A stretch of 64,000 bases of DNA. Origin: Candidatus Planktophila lacus (GTDB taxonomy: Bacteria; Actinomycetota; Actinomycetes; Nanopelagicales; Nanopelagicaceae). The notes beneath the pieces are model-generated. The model was given only the letters and a program-made list of their open reading frames with translations, did not search any database and had not been told where the DNA came from. Made by a program: the position numbers and the translations under genes. Position 1 is the stretch's first letter; every line of letters starts with the position of its first letter. The stretch lies in the NCBI RefSeq assembly GCF_002288385.1, contig NZ_CP016783.1:310001-374000 (forward strand). The letters run 5' to 3'. Shown here piece by piece: positions 1-10,673 of the stretch.

Positions 1-537
1 TCACCTGAAGATAACGCGATGGTGCGCACCATCAGAAAACGTATTGCTATGACTGATGAATACGATGGTTCGAAGATCTTTACACGGCAAAATGGCAAGC
101 GCATCGCCACACCTATGTTCTTGGTGATGATCGCTATCGCATCAACCGATCTACTTTTTGCGCTGGATTCAATCCCAGCGACTTTCGGTGTTACACAAGA
201 GCCATTCTTGGTCTTTGCAGCCAATGCATTCGCGCTTTTGGGCTTACGCGCCTTGTACTTCTTGCTCAAGGGGCTGCTAGATAAGTTGGTTTACCTATCT
301 CTTGGTCTGTCAGTAATTCTGATGTTTATCGGAATTAAGTTGATCCTGACTTACTTGCACGAAACCTGGACTGAGATTCCTAAGATCCCAACAGTTGGCA
401 GTTTGGCTGTGATCGGATTGATTCTGCTGGTTTCAACGGTGGCGAGCTTTATAAAGGTAAAGCGAGATCCAAAGGCGCAGGCTCATGCTGGTCGCGTTAC
501 CTCTGGAAAGCATCCTGAGGCTAATAGCCAAGACTAA
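1..537 (+). CDS. TerC-family integral membrane protein, C-terminal part (5' end outside window)
   Basis: The reading frame is open from base 1 (it begins S-P-E-D-N-A-M), so the first ATG at 19 is probably internal and the gene starts upstream of the window. Several hydrophobic helices are visible, including one with STDLLFALDSIPA, the conserved acidic TerC/Alx segment. TerC proteins are inner-membrane proteins linked to tellurite resistance and, in better studied cases, manganese export. The substrate here is not known. The C-terminus is a short charged tail. It converges on the next gene with a 16-base gap. Confidence 0.85.
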   Translation, partial: SPEDNAMVRTIRKRIAMTDEYDGSKIFTRQNGKRIATPMFLVMIAIASTDLLFALDSIPATFGVTQEPFLVFAANAFALLGLRALYFLLKGLLDKLVYLSLGLSVILMFIGIKLILTYLHETWTEIPKIPTVGSLAVIGLILLVSTVASFIKVKRDPKAQAHAGRVTSGKHPEANSQD

Positions 538-553
538 TTTCGAATGAGTGAAT

Positions 554-952
554 TTATTGAGCCATTATGGCGTCGTGAACGTATTGCGCTAACCCGCGCA
601 CGCGGCCGTCGTAATACTCTTTGAATCGCCTATCCTCGATATACATAACAGCCAGATTCTTTTGCATTTCAGGAGAGCAGTCGTAGAACCACTTAGAAAT
701 CGCATCCCTATGGGCGATAACTGCAGCTTGTGTTTTTTCGGAATGAATATCTAGCCCATTGCCAAAGGCATATACAAAGAGTTCGGTGGCAGCCTCTTGG
801 TCTACCTTGGCTTTTCTAAAATCTTCTTTGGAGTATTTCGAAGTCTTTGCTTGTGACTGCTCATATGCGGCGGTATTTCCCCAGCGCGCTTGAACCTCAT
901 CGTCGTATTTGGACATGCTTAATTCTAACCTCAACTCGTTTTTCGTAGCCAT
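554..952 (-). CDS. TipAS-domain protein without the MerR DNA-binding half
   Basis: 132 residues matching the TipAS fold (globin-like antibiotic-recognition domain of TipA and related albicidin/thiopeptide binders): the N-terminal RWGNTAAYEQS stretch followed by helical segments and a Trp-Phe-Tyr patch. TipA regulators carry a MerR-type HTH in front of this domain; here it is absent, as in the short TipAS form. A second in-frame ATG at 916 gives a 120-residue protein beginning MSKYDDEVQARWG, which looks nearer the domain border, and a TAGAAT hexamer lies 5 nt before it, so the shorter start is plausible. Ligand unknown. Confidence 0.75.
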   Translation of the reverse strand: MATKNELRLELSMSKYDDEVQARWGNTAAYEQSQAKTSKYSKEDFRKAKVDQEAATELFVYAFGNGLDIHSEKTQAAVIAHRDAISKWFYDCSPEMQKNLAVMYIEDRRFKEYYDGRVRGLAQYVHDAIMAQ

Positions 953-980
953 TCACTTGGGGTGTATGTAAACTCGCGCC

Positions 981-1304
981 ATGAAATTTATCATTTTTGT
1001 AATTGATGATTTAACTAATTCTGGAACTCCGGCTGAGATGGTCGAAATCAATGCGTTCAACGACAGTCTGCGCGCCAATGGTCAATGGATTTTTGCTGGG
1101 GGATTAAGCGCACCTTCAAATGCGAGCGTGATTGATAATCGAGGAGATGCAGGAATCGAAACTGGCAAGCCGTTATTTGATGCAAAGGAAAACTTCAGCG
1201 GATTCTGGTTGATTGAGGCAGCAAGTGCTGAAGTTGCAAAAGAGCTAGCACTTGCGGGTTCTAAAGCATGTAATCGCAAAGTCGAACTTCGCCCACTTCT
1301 TTAA
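981..1304 (+). CDS. YciI/DGPF-family small protein
   Basis: 107 residues with the ferredoxin-like YCII pattern: MKFIIFVIDD at the start, a central F(A/G)GGL turn and a late SGFWLIEAASAEVA-type strand-helix. Members of this family (YciI, DGPF proteins) are small dimeric enzymes or ligand binders of mostly unknown role. TAAACT ends 6 nt before the ATG, so the mRNA is likely leaderless. It is divergent from the TipAS gene (28-base gap) and overlaps the next gene by one base (TAATG), suggesting a two-gene unit. Confidence 0.75.
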   Translation: MKFIIFVIDDLTNSGTPAEMVEINAFNDSLRANGQWIFAGGLSAPSNASVIDNRGDAGIETGKPLFDAKENFSGFWLIEAASAEVAKELALAGSKACNRKVELRPLL

Positions 1305-1486
1305 TGCAACGAACACTCATGAACTTGATTAGAAAAATTCTTCCAATACTTGGATTGGTAATTGGAGCGCTAGCGCTAGTTTCTGGCGAAGCCGATGATT
1401 CACCTGGACTACAGGGTCTGGGTTTGGCGCTGATACTTTGGATTAACTATCGATTTTGGAAGAAACGCCAGCAATCAAAGGGGTGA
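1304..1486 (+). CDS. Small two-helix membrane protein, unknown function
   Basis: 60 residues: a hydrophobic segment near residues 9-26, a short acidic turn (GEADDSPG), a second hydrophobic segment near 36-50, and a basic tail (KKRQQSKG). The ATG overlaps the stop codon of the YciI-like gene, which argues for translational coupling; an alternative ATG is at 1319. I do not recognise the family. The topology (basic C-terminus after the second helix) suggests both ends face the cytoplasm. Confidence 0.55.
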   Translation: MQRTLMNLIRKILPILGLVIGALALVSGEADDSPGLQGLGLALILWINYRFWKKRQQSKG

Positions 1487-1571
1487 AAACACCCATTCTC
1501 GTATCAGTTGCTGAGACTCAAGGATCTGGCCTGGTAGAAGTTTTGATAGAGTCCAAATCATTAAGCGTTAG

Positions 1572-3752
<2,181 letters not shown>

Positions 3753-3753
3753 T

Positions 3754-4827
3754 TTACTTATCTGGATTAGGAACAGTTACATCTCGAACAAATGCTTCGA
3801 GATCGTTAACTGATTGTAAGAAGCCGCGCAAAGTGCGAAGAGTTGCACCGAAGTTGGTGAACTCATCGACCTTAAGTCCGCCGACGTCATACATTTTGTT
3901 GAACTCTGGCAGCATCTGAAGCGTCTTTAGAATCGTTGGGTCAACTGGCTCTTCGATGCTATTTAGATTCGGAACAAGCCCTGCCTTGTTGATCTTTACC
4001 TGCCAAGCATATGGAGGTGAGATAACAGAGTCTCCACCAAGAATTTGGCTCCAATGCATGTGATTGCGAAATGCTGCAGATAACAAACGAGTGCGATAGC
4101 CACGCTCTTTGTAAACCTGGTGTGCATGCTTAAATACGGCAACGCCAGCCCATTCCATAACGCCTGGATCGATCATCGCGCCAGATTTTTCTGCTGAAAC
4201 CTTTACCCAGTCATCAACGCGACCAACCATGATCGTGCAGACCGGACCCATCTGTGAGATATCTAAACCTTCTGCTTCACGGCGCTTAAGACCGCGCTCA
4301 ATCGCTTCGGCTACTGCAATAGTTTGTGCAACCGAGAATGAAACAGTCGCATTCAAACTCACGCCTTGGTAGGTAGCTTCTTCAAATGCGCTAATCGCCT
4401 CTGAAGTAACAGGAATCTTCACAATAATATTCTTGGCTAACTTTGAAAACACAACTGCTTGTTCAGTTAGAGCCTTGGCATCACGGAAGTTACGTGGATC
4501 TGTTTGAATAGATAGACGACCATTGCGACCATTCTGCTTCTCAAACTCTGGCTCAAATATCTTTGCTGCATTAATTGAAAGCTCTTCAACCATCGCCCAG
4601 CCGATTTGATCATCAGTTGCAGTTGGGTGGTTCTTTGCATACTCCTTAATGCGCCCAACCCAATATTCCTTATCGGCCTTAATCGCACTTAGCGCGATTA
4701 CCGGGTTACATGTCGCCCCAACAATTCCCCAAGTCAGCGCATCCATTAACTCTTTTGGATCGGCTGAGTCGTTCCAAAGAACTGTTTTGGAGTTCTCTTT
4801 CATATAAAGGAAAGGTGATTGAGTCAT
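3754..4827 (-). CDS. tal: Transaldolase
   Basis: 357-residue transaldolase-family barrel: N-terminal GATCNPVIAL, the Schiff-base lysine strand NIIVKIPVT, and LNATVSFSVAQ. It interconverts sedoheptulose-7-P/glyceraldehyde-3-P and erythrose-4-P/fructose-6-P in the pentose phosphate pathway. It stands alone, without tkt or zwf, and faces katG with a single base between the two stop codons. On the minus strand a TAAGAT hexamer ends 6 nt before the ATG, so a leaderless transcript is likely. The length matches the longer actinobacterial type rather than the roughly 220-residue type. Confidence 0.93.
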   Translation of the reverse strand: MTQSPFLYMKENSKTVLWNDSADPKELMDALTWGIVGATCNPVIALSAIKADKEYWVGRIKEYAKNHPTATDDQIGWAMVEELSINAAKIFEPEFEKQNGRNGRLSIQTDPRNFRDAKALTEQAVVFSKLAKNIIVKIPVTSEAISAFEEATYQGVSLNATVSFSVAQTIAVAEAIERGLKRREAEGLDISQMGPVCTIMVGRVDDWVKVSAEKSGAMIDPGVMEWAGVAVFKHAHQVYKERGYRTRLLSAAFRNHMHWSQILGGDSVISPPYAWQVKINKAGLVPNLNSIEEPVDPTILKTLQMLPEFNKMYDVGGLKVDEFTNFGATLRTLRGFLQSVNDLEAFVRDVTVPNPDK

Positions 4828-4873
4828 ATTTCTATCTTAGTAGATTCCGCCTTTATGCCATAAAGTTTCAACT

Positions 4874-5341
4874 ATGAACTTTGAAATGCGCCCTTACAAG
4901 CCAGAAGAATTTGAGCGCGCCTGCCAAGTTCGCGGCCTTGAAACCAGCGAAGCGCAACAGAGATTTAAAGCGCGCTTTGATTCCTCAGGTACCTGGCTTG
5001 ATCACTATCTGCATTTTGCCCTAGTGCGTGATGGGAAATTGATTGGCGATATTCAGCTACGCCATTGCGACAAAACGATGCCTGATGGATCCGGTCATAT
5101 TGGTCTTGATATCGCAGAAGATGAACGTGGCAAAGGTGCAGGTACTGCAGCGCTTGATTTGGCGTGGGAATGGGCGATTGCCAATGGTTTTCATCGCCTA
5201 GAAGGCTCTACTTCTGAAGGAAATGTAGCGATGCAGAAAGCATTTGAAAAAGCGGGCTGGGAATATGAAGGTCGACTTAAGAAACTTTTTATGCACGATG
5301 GCGTTACAGAGGATTACTTGTCTTTTGCAAAAACTATCTAG
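4874..5341 (+). CDS. GNAT-family N-acetyltransferase
   Basis: 155 residues with the GNAT core: a GHIGLDIAEDERGKGAGTAA-like acetyl-CoA pyrophosphate loop near the middle and the late N-V-A-M-Q-K-A-FEKAGW helix-turn typical of RimJ/RimL-type enzymes. Substrate not predictable. TAAAGT ends 7 nt before the ATG (leaderless pattern). It shares its promoter gap with the divergent tal gene and overlaps the 3' end of the converging alkD-like gene by 8 bases. Confidence 0.85.
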   Translation: MNFEMRPYKPEEFERACQVRGLETSEAQQRFKARFDSSGTWLDHYLHFALVRDGKLIGDIQLRHCDKTMPDGSGHIGLDIAEDERGKGAGTAALDLAWEWAIANGFHRLEGSTSEGNVAMQKAFEKAGWEYEGRLKKLFMHDGVTEDYLSFAKTI

Positions 5342-6047
5342 TCAATAGCCATCTCTTTCGTTCACTTTCCGAAAACTTCTCAATCGAATAACGCAGCGCT
5401 GTTCTGGGCATTTCGGTGCAATGTTCTTGCAAGAAAGCCCTGAGCAAACCAGGATCTCGCTTGCCCATCTCTCGCAAAAGCCAGCCGACCGCCTTATGCA
5501 TTAAATCTTGATTATCTCCAAGGTGTCGCTCTGCCATTTCGTAAGTTGGTTCGAGATCGCCAGCGCGAAGAAAGGCGAAGGTAAAGACGACAGAAACGCG
5601 ACGTTCCCAGAGAGATTTACTCTTGGCCAACTTATTTAGGACCGCCATTGGATCTTCTAGCTGGAGTAAATACTCGCCCAAAGTCGGCGCAGTCACATCA
5701 ACTAAATCCCAGTTGTTAATGTTGCCAGCTTTCAGCTCCCTTAGATAGAAGTTGAAGAGCTTCTTCTTCTCATTTAAATCCCTAGATCTTTTAAATTGAT
5801 TTGTGAGGATGATTAGCCCACAGAGACGAACCTCGTGTATATCTGAATTGGTAAGTTTTGCGATCTCATTGAGAGGCAACTCTTTGAATCGTGCAGCGAC
5901 TTTGCGAGTTTGAGGAACAACTACTCCAATGAAGACATCGCCTTCAGCGTATTCACCGGGGCCGGTCTTAAAGAAACGTTGCAACTCAGCGGCTTTTCCA
6001 ACAGATGACAGGGCTTTGAGATCTGCAATGACCTGTTTTGCGCTCAT
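5334..6047 (-). CDS. AlkD-type DNA alkylation repair protein
   Basis: 237 residues built of HEAT-like helical repeats, matching the AlkC/AlkD glycosylase family: NNWDLVDVTAP, SLWERRVSVVFTFA, LMHKAVGWLLREMGKRD and MPRTALRYSIEKF are hallmark blocks. The Trp-Asp of NNWDLVD and the Arg in WERR are the positions that contact alkylated DNA in AlkD. It removes N3-/N7-alkylpurines. A TAGAAT hexamer lies 6 nt before the ATG. Its stop codon overlaps the upstream acetyltransferase. Confidence 0.9.
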   Translation of the reverse strand: MSAKQVIADLKALSSVGKAAELQRFFKTGPGEYAEGDVFIGVVVPQTRKVAARFKELPLNEIAKLTNSDIHEVRLCGLIILTNQFKRSRDLNEKKKLFNFYLRELKAGNINNWDLVDVTAPTLGEYLLQLEDPMAVLNKLAKSKSLWERRVSVVFTFAFLRAGDLEPTYEMAERHLGDNQDLMHKAVGWLLREMGKRDPGLLRAFLQEHCTEMPRTALRYSIEKFSESERKRWLLTR

Positions 6048-6116
6048 ATCTAGATTCTATTCGCTATTCTTTTAGTTAAGAACTTTTGGCTTTACTAATT
6101 CGGTTATGGGGTAGCG

Positions 6117-6947
6117 ATGTTTGAGGCGATTTTTCTTGGCGCGCTCCAAGGGCTAACCGAATTTCTCCCGATTTCATCCAGTGCGCACATTCGGATCGCT
6201 GGAGAGCTATTTGGAACGAACTCCGATCCTGGTGCGACATTCACTGCGATAACTCAAATTGGTACCGAACTTGCCGTACTCATCTATTTCCGCAGAGATA
6301 TTGTTCGGATAATCAGCGCATGGTTTAGCCAGATTTCCCGCAAAGAATTACAGGCTTCTGAAAAATCAGATGCGCGAATGGGTTGGTTGATAATTCTTGG
6401 CACATTACCAATCGTGGCCTTGGGCTATTTCGGTCAAGAGATCATCCGAAATGATTTCCGCTCACTCTGGCTGATTGCGTCCACTCTCATAATCTTTGGT
6501 CTGATCCTTGGATTTGCAGATAAATATGGAAAGACAGAGCGCCAACTCCATCAATTAACTCCTGTGCATGGCGTTTTATATGGAATTGCGCAATCACTTG
6601 CACTGATCCCAGGCGTTTCCCGCTCAGGTGCAACTATCGCAATGGGTCGATTCATGGGATACAGCCGCGAGGCAGCGCTGCGTTATTCATTTTTATTGGC
6701 TTTGCCCGCGGTATTTGGAAGTGGGTTTTATGAGTTGAAGAGCGCCTTTGACGAGACTGCATCAGCGCGAGTATTTTCACTTCCAGAAACCTTCATGGCG
6801 ACTGCAGTTGCCTTTGTAATTGGTTACGCAGTAATCGCCTGGTTATTGAAGTATGTGACTACCAAGAGCTTTGCGCCCTTCATCATCTACCGAATCGCTC
6901 TGGGTTCATTATTAATTCTCCTTCTCTCACTAGGGGTTATCTCATGA
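6117..6947 (+). CDS. uppP: Undecaprenyl-diphosphatase UppP (BacA)
   Basis: Polytopic membrane phosphatase that recycles undecaprenyl pyrophosphate for cell wall synthesis; confers bacitracin tolerance when overproduced. 276 residues. The two signature loops are present: LQGLTEFLPISSSAH near the N-terminus and IPGVSRSGATIAMGRFMGYSREAA after the middle. Several transmembrane helices follow. It overlaps the next gene by 4 bases (ATGA), so the two are translationally coupled although their functions are not obviously related. Confidence 0.96.
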   Translation: MFEAIFLGALQGLTEFLPISSSAHIRIAGELFGTNSDPGATFTAITQIGTELAVLIYFRRDIVRIISAWFSQISRKELQASEKSDARMGWLIILGTLPIVALGYFGQEIIRNDFRSLWLIASTLIIFGLILGFADKYGKTERQLHQLTPVHGVLYGIAQSLALIPGVSRSGATIAMGRFMGYSREAALRYSFLLALPAVFGSGFYELKSAFDETASARVFSLPETFMATAVAFVIGYAVIAWLLKYVTTKSFAPFIIYRIALGSLLILLLSLGVIS

Positions 6948-8179
6948 GCGCTAATTGGTCGGGCACTGTAAATTTTCGAGATGCGCAGCGGGTAGCACCA
7001 ACGTCAGTTGAGGAGCTACAGGAGTTTGTCTCCAATTCTGCACGAGTTCGTGCACGTGGCAGCGCGCATTGCTTCAATGACATTGCAGATACTTCTGCAA
7101 CGGCGATCACCTTTGAGAACATGCCTTCAGATATTGATATCAATAAAGAGAAGAAAACTGTCCGAGTTCCAGCAGGGATGAAATACGGAGAGCTAGCAGT
7201 TGCTCTGCACGATCGAGGCTGGGCGATACATAACATGGCTTCGCTTCCTCATATATCTGTTGCTGGTGCTGTTGCGACAGCAACCCACGGATCTGGCGTT
7301 GGAAACGGAAATCTTGCGACAGCGGTTGAAAGCCTAGAACTAGTTTTACCTGATGGATCGCTCAAGCGAATTTCTAAAGGCGATGCAAGTTTTGAAGGTT
7401 ATGTAGTAGGCCTAGGTTTAACTGGCGTTGTAGTTAATTTAGATCTGGCAATTGAGCCAACATTTAATATTGCACAAACTGTTTATCGTGGAATGTCTCG
7501 CGAAAGCTATGCTGCAAACTTAGATGAAATTATGAGCCTTGCTTACAGCGTTAGTTACTTCACCACCTGGGCTGCTGCAGGTGGGGGAGAAGTCTGGGCG
7601 AAGTTTAAATCTGGAACAACAGCGCCAACCGAATTGTTTGAGGCATATCCAGCAACATCGAACCGACATCCACTGCCGGGTTTAAACCCTGAACCTTGCA
7701 CCGAACAAATGGCTGTAAGTGGACCATGGCATTTACGTTTGCCGCATTTCAAAATGGAGTTCACACCAAGTGCCGGCGATGAAATTCAAAGCGAGTTCTT
7801 CGTTGTGCGCAAAGATGCACCAGCAGCAATCGCAGCACTTGAGAAAATTGCGCCACAGATAAATGAGATTCTCTGGGTAACCGAAATCCGTGCCGTTGCA
7901 GCAGATGACCTATGGATGAGCCCGCACTATCAGCGAGATTCAATTGGAATTCACTTTACGTGGAAGAAAGTTGATGCGGTCTATGAAATGGTTAAAGTTG
8001 TCGAAGCAACGCTTGCGCCATTTGGCTATCGCCCACACCTAGGTAAGGTCTTTTCGGCAAGCCCAGAGTATTTCGCGTCTGTGATGCCAAAGATTGAAGA
8101 TTTCAAGAAGCTTGTCTCAGAAATAGATCCGACCAATAAATTTGGGAACGAGTTCACCAATCGACTTATTGGCCCTTAA
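6944..8179 (+). CDS. Alditol oxidase (AldO-like, covalent FAD, VAO family)
   Basis: 411 residues, close in layout to Streptomyces AldO, a cytosolic flavoenzyme that oxidises xylitol/sorbitol-type polyols at C1 and makes hydrogen peroxide. The FAD-domain motif GSAHCFNDIAD supplies H42, equivalent to the covalently flavinylated histidine; ATHGSGVGNGNLA is the PP loop. Substrate-site residues E314 and R316 (TEIRAVAAD) and K368 (HLGKVFS) keep the spacing of the AldO catalytic set. The start overlaps uppP by 4 bases. The peroxide it would form makes the nearby katG a sensible companion, but that is inference. Confidence 0.9.
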   Translation: MSANWSGTVNFRDAQRVAPTSVEELQEFVSNSARVRARGSAHCFNDIADTSATAITFENMPSDIDINKEKKTVRVPAGMKYGELAVALHDRGWAIHNMASLPHISVAGAVATATHGSGVGNGNLATAVESLELVLPDGSLKRISKGDASFEGYVVGLGLTGVVVNLDLAIEPTFNIAQTVYRGMSRESYAANLDEIMSLAYSVSYFTTWAAAGGGEVWAKFKSGTTAPTELFEAYPATSNRHPLPGLNPEPCTEQMAVSGPWHLRLPHFKMEFTPSAGDEIQSEFFVVRKDAPAAIAALEKIAPQINEILWVTEIRAVAADDLWMSPHYQRDSIGIHFTWKKVDAVYEMVKVVEATLAPFGYRPHLGKVFSASPEYFASVMPKIEDFKKLVSEIDPTNKFGNEFTNRLIGP

Positions 8180-8862
8180 ATCTCGAGTTTGTAGCCCAAA
8201 CCTCGGATCGTATGAATGATCTTGGGATTTGCAGGATCTTCCTCGATCTTCGCGCGCAAGCGCTTGATGTGTACATCTAAGGTCTTGGTATCACCGAAGT
8301 AATCATTACCCCAGACGCGGTCAATTAACTGGCTACGAGTTAGTACTCGGCCGCTATTGCGCATTAAAAATTCAAGGAGTTCAAACTCCTTAAGCGGGAA
8401 TGTAACCGCGACTGAATTAACTGTTACTTGGTGCTTATCTAAATCCATACGAACTGATCCGGCAGTTAAGAGCGCACCTTCTTCTAGCGCAGCGCTATCA
8501 CCAGAGTTACGGCGCATTACCGCTTTCATTCGCGCCAGCAATTCTCGCGAGGAGTAAGGCTTTGTTACATAGTCATCAGCGCCCAGTTCTAGCCCAACGA
8601 CCTTATCGATCTCAGAATCTTTCGCGGTCAACATAATTATCGGTACTTGTGAAGTTGAGCGAATTACTCGACAGACTTCCGTTCCTGAAACCTCGGGGAT
8701 CATCAGATCTAAAAGAATTAGATCTGGGTTAAAACTTTGAAAGCGCTCAATTGCCTCGGCGCCATTTACCGCTACTTCAACTTCATAGCTCTCTTTCTTA
8801 AGAAGATACGCCAGAGCATCGGAGAAGGAGATTTCATCTTCAACAATCAGAACTTTTGTCAT
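8176..8862 (-). CDS. regX3: OmpR-family response regulator, RegX3/PhoP type
   Basis: 228 residues: receiver domain (acidic cluster VEDE near residue 7-10, phosphoacceptor D52 in LLDLMIPEVSG, LTAKDSE switch, TKPYSSREL lysine) and a C-terminal winged helix ending KTLDVHIKRLRAKIEEDPANPKIIHTIRGLGYKL. It partners with the histidine kinase gene that overlaps its start by 4 bases. Location next to phoU-pst indicates the phosphate-starvation regulator. Its stop codon overlaps that of the alditol oxidase gene. Confidence 0.93.
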   Translation of the reverse strand: MTKVLIVEDEISFSDALAYLLKKESYEVEVAVNGAEAIERFQSFNPDLILLDLMIPEVSGTEVCRVIRSTSQVPIIMLTAKDSEIDKVVGLELGADDYVTKPYSSRELLARMKAVMRRNSGDSAALEEGALLTAGSVRMDLDKHQVTVNSVAVTFPLKEFELLEFLMRNSGRVLTRSQLIDRVWGNDYFGDTKTLDVHIKRLRAKIEEDPANPKIIHTIRGLGYKLEI

Positions 8863-9920
8863 GCTTCATCCTCTTTAATTGATTGAATTGGAAGCCGGAT
8901 TGAGAATGTGCTTCCTACATTCTCTGAACTCCACACCGAAATTTCTCCGCCATGCTTTGAAACGATGTGCTTAACAATTGATAGACCCAAGCCGGTTCCA
9001 CCTGTTTCGCGCGACCTGGCTGGATCAACGCGATAGAAACGTTCAAATATTCTTTCAATTTCAGCATCCGCAATGCCAATTCCTTGATCAGCCACTGAAA
9101 TCGTCACGATATCTTTATCGATACTTGTACTCACCGAAACCTGTGTATTTGGTGGTGAGTAATTAACTGCATTCTCAATCAAATTATGAACCGCCATAGT
9201 TAGCTGCTCGCGGTCTCCCAAAACTCTACTATCAATACTCTCTGCAAATGTTAGAGAGATTGCACGAGAATCAGCGGTGGTTCGACATTGATCTAACGCC
9301 TCTTTGAGCAAGTCATTAACTGAAAGTAATTGCGCTTCTTGCAACGGGTCAGAATCTTGAACTCGGGAGAGCTGAATAATCTCTTGAACTAGATCTGTTA
9401 ATCGTTTTGCTTCAATTTGCATTCGGCTTGCAAACTTAGTCACCGCTTCTGAGTCATCTTTTGCGCCGAGCACTGCCTCACTAAGTAAAGAGAGCGCGCC
9501 AATGGGCGTCTTTAGTTCGTGTGAAATATTTGCAACAAAATCTCTACGAACTTCATGAACACGTTGTGCTTCACTTTCATCGCGAAGTAGGACCAAGACT
9601 AAGTTGTCTTCGGAAAGTGGAATCACATTGACTGTGATCTCGCGCTTTCCTTCACCGATTGGTCCCCGCGCAATTTCAACGGTTCCGGTTTGCTTTAAAT
9701 TTGTGCGACGAACAACTCGAACCGAAGCAAGTAGCTCTTCGCTCTGAATCCGACCATCTTTTAAAACGCCTAAATTCTCAGCTTCGGAATTGGCGTAGAT
9801 AGCGATCTCACCCGGGGCGAGAATCAGGCTGGCGCCATCGAGTTGGCTTAGGGTTCTAAGCAATAACTCAGGCAGTTCACGCTCATCACGTTCGGCCAAA
9901 CTCTTCTCGCGGCGCCACAT
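8859..9920 (-). CDS. senX3: Sensor histidine kinase SenX3-like, lacking the membrane anchor
   Basis: 353 residues: an N-terminal PAS-like domain (about 20-115), a HisKA domain with H134 in RRDFVANISHELKTPIGAL, and an HATPase domain with NLIENAVNYSPP, DQGIGI and GGTGLGLSIVKHI. It aligns along its length with mycobacterial SenX3, but the hydrophobic N-terminal helix of that protein is missing: the protein begins MWRREKSLAER and a stop codon sits four codons upstream in frame. It is thus predicted cytoplasmic, perhaps reading phosphate flux through PhoU/Pst contact. TAGAGT lies 6 nt before the ATG. Confidence 0.92.
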   Translation of the reverse strand: MWRREKSLAERDERELPELLLRTLSQLDGASLILAPGEIAIYANSEAENLGVLKDGRIQSEELLASVRVVRRTNLKQTGTVEIARGPIGEGKREITVNVIPLSEDNLVLVLLRDESEAQRVHEVRRDFVANISHELKTPIGALSLLSEAVLGAKDDSEAVTKFASRMQIEAKRLTDLVQEIIQLSRVQDSDPLQEAQLLSVNDLLKEALDQCRTTADSRAISLTFAESIDSRVLGDREQLTMAVHNLIENAVNYSPPNTQVSVSTSIDKDIVTISVADQGIGIADAEIERIFERFYRVDPARSRETGGTGLGLSIVKHIVSKHGGEISVWSSENVGSTFSIRLPIQSIKEDEA

Positions 9921-9959
9921 GTCTAAACTCTATAGCCCCAGCGCATCTTATTCTAAGCA

Positions 9960-9999
9960 GTTCACCTTGCGTTAACCATCTCTTGGGCAGCCGTTAATC
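9960..9999 (+). promoter_or_regulatory. PHO-box-like direct repeats between senX3 and phoU
   Basis: GTTCACC at 9960, GTTAACC at 9971 and GTTAATC at 9993 are spaced 11 and 22 bases apart, i.e. on an 11-bp register. This matches the actinobacterial PHO box (11-bp direct repeat units starting GTTCACC) bound by PhoP/RegX3-type regulators. It lies upstream of phoU-pstCAB on one side and senX3-regX3 on the other, as expected for autoregulation. Confidence 0.7.
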
Positions 10000-10021
10000 C
10001 GCTCCACCTACCGTGCGCACC

Positions 10022-10672
10022 ATGCCTTTAATTAGATCTGTATTCCAAGACGAGCTAGATGGCGTCTCCCAAACTCTCTTCGAACTAAGCGTCATGGTCT
10101 CTGACTCAATGGCTAAAGCAACTCGCGCCATCATGGAGAAGAATCTGCAGCTTGCCGAAGAAGTTATTTCTTACGATGAGAATATTGACACCGTCCAACA
10201 CGATTTAGATGCACGCATTATCGACATCATTGCGCGCCAACAACCAGTGGCGTCAGATCTTCGTGCACTTGTTACCGCACTTCGCATGTCAGCAGACCTT
10301 GAACGTATGGGAGATCTTGCACACCACGTTGCCAAGGTAGTCCGTCTGCGCCACCCAGCCCCTGCCGTGCCTGATGCAGTTGTTAATTTGATTGAAGCTA
10401 TGGGCGTTGCCGCCGAGAAGATTGCAACAAAGACCGGAGTTGTTATTTCAACTCGCGACACTGTGATGGCTGCCCAGGTTGAAAAAGATGATGACGAAAT
10501 GGATTTGCTCCATCGTCAATTGATTTCAGCGCTAATCGCTCCAACTTGGGAACACGGAGTTGAAACTGCGATTGATTTAACATTACTGGGTCGTTACTAC
10601 GAGAGATATGCAGATCATGCTGTATCAGTTTCACGTCGCGTAATCTTTTTGGTAACTGGAAAGTTTGCCTAA
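10022..10672 (+). CDS. phoU: Phosphate transport accessory protein PhoU
   Basis: 216 residues forming the two three-helix PhoU repeats (ERMGDLAHHVAKV in the first, YYERYADHAVSVSRR in the second: the conserved E-R-x-x-D-H metal-binding signature). PhoU links the Pst transporter to the sensor kinase and damps phosphate uptake. I place the start at ATG 10022 rather than the in-frame GTG at 10013, because TACCGT ends 7 nt before 10022 (leaderless pattern) and would contain the GTG. First gene of phoU-pstC-pstA-pstB. Confidence 0.93.
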   Translation: MPLIRSVFQDELDGVSQTLFELSVMVSDSMAKATRAIMEKNLQLAEEVISYDENIDTVQHDLDARIIDIIARQQPVASDLRALVTALRMSADLERMGDLAHHVAKVVRLRHPAPAVPDAVVNLIEAMGVAAEKIATKTGVVISTRDTVMAAQVEKDDDEMDLLHRQLISALIAPTWEHGVETAIDLTLLGRYYERYADHAVSVSRRVIFLVTGKFA

Positions 10673-10673
10673 A

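Noticed and set aside
10013-10021. GTG 10013 as phoU start
   Set aside because: It falls in the predicted -10 hexamer and adds three residues only; ATG 10022 fits the leaderless pattern.
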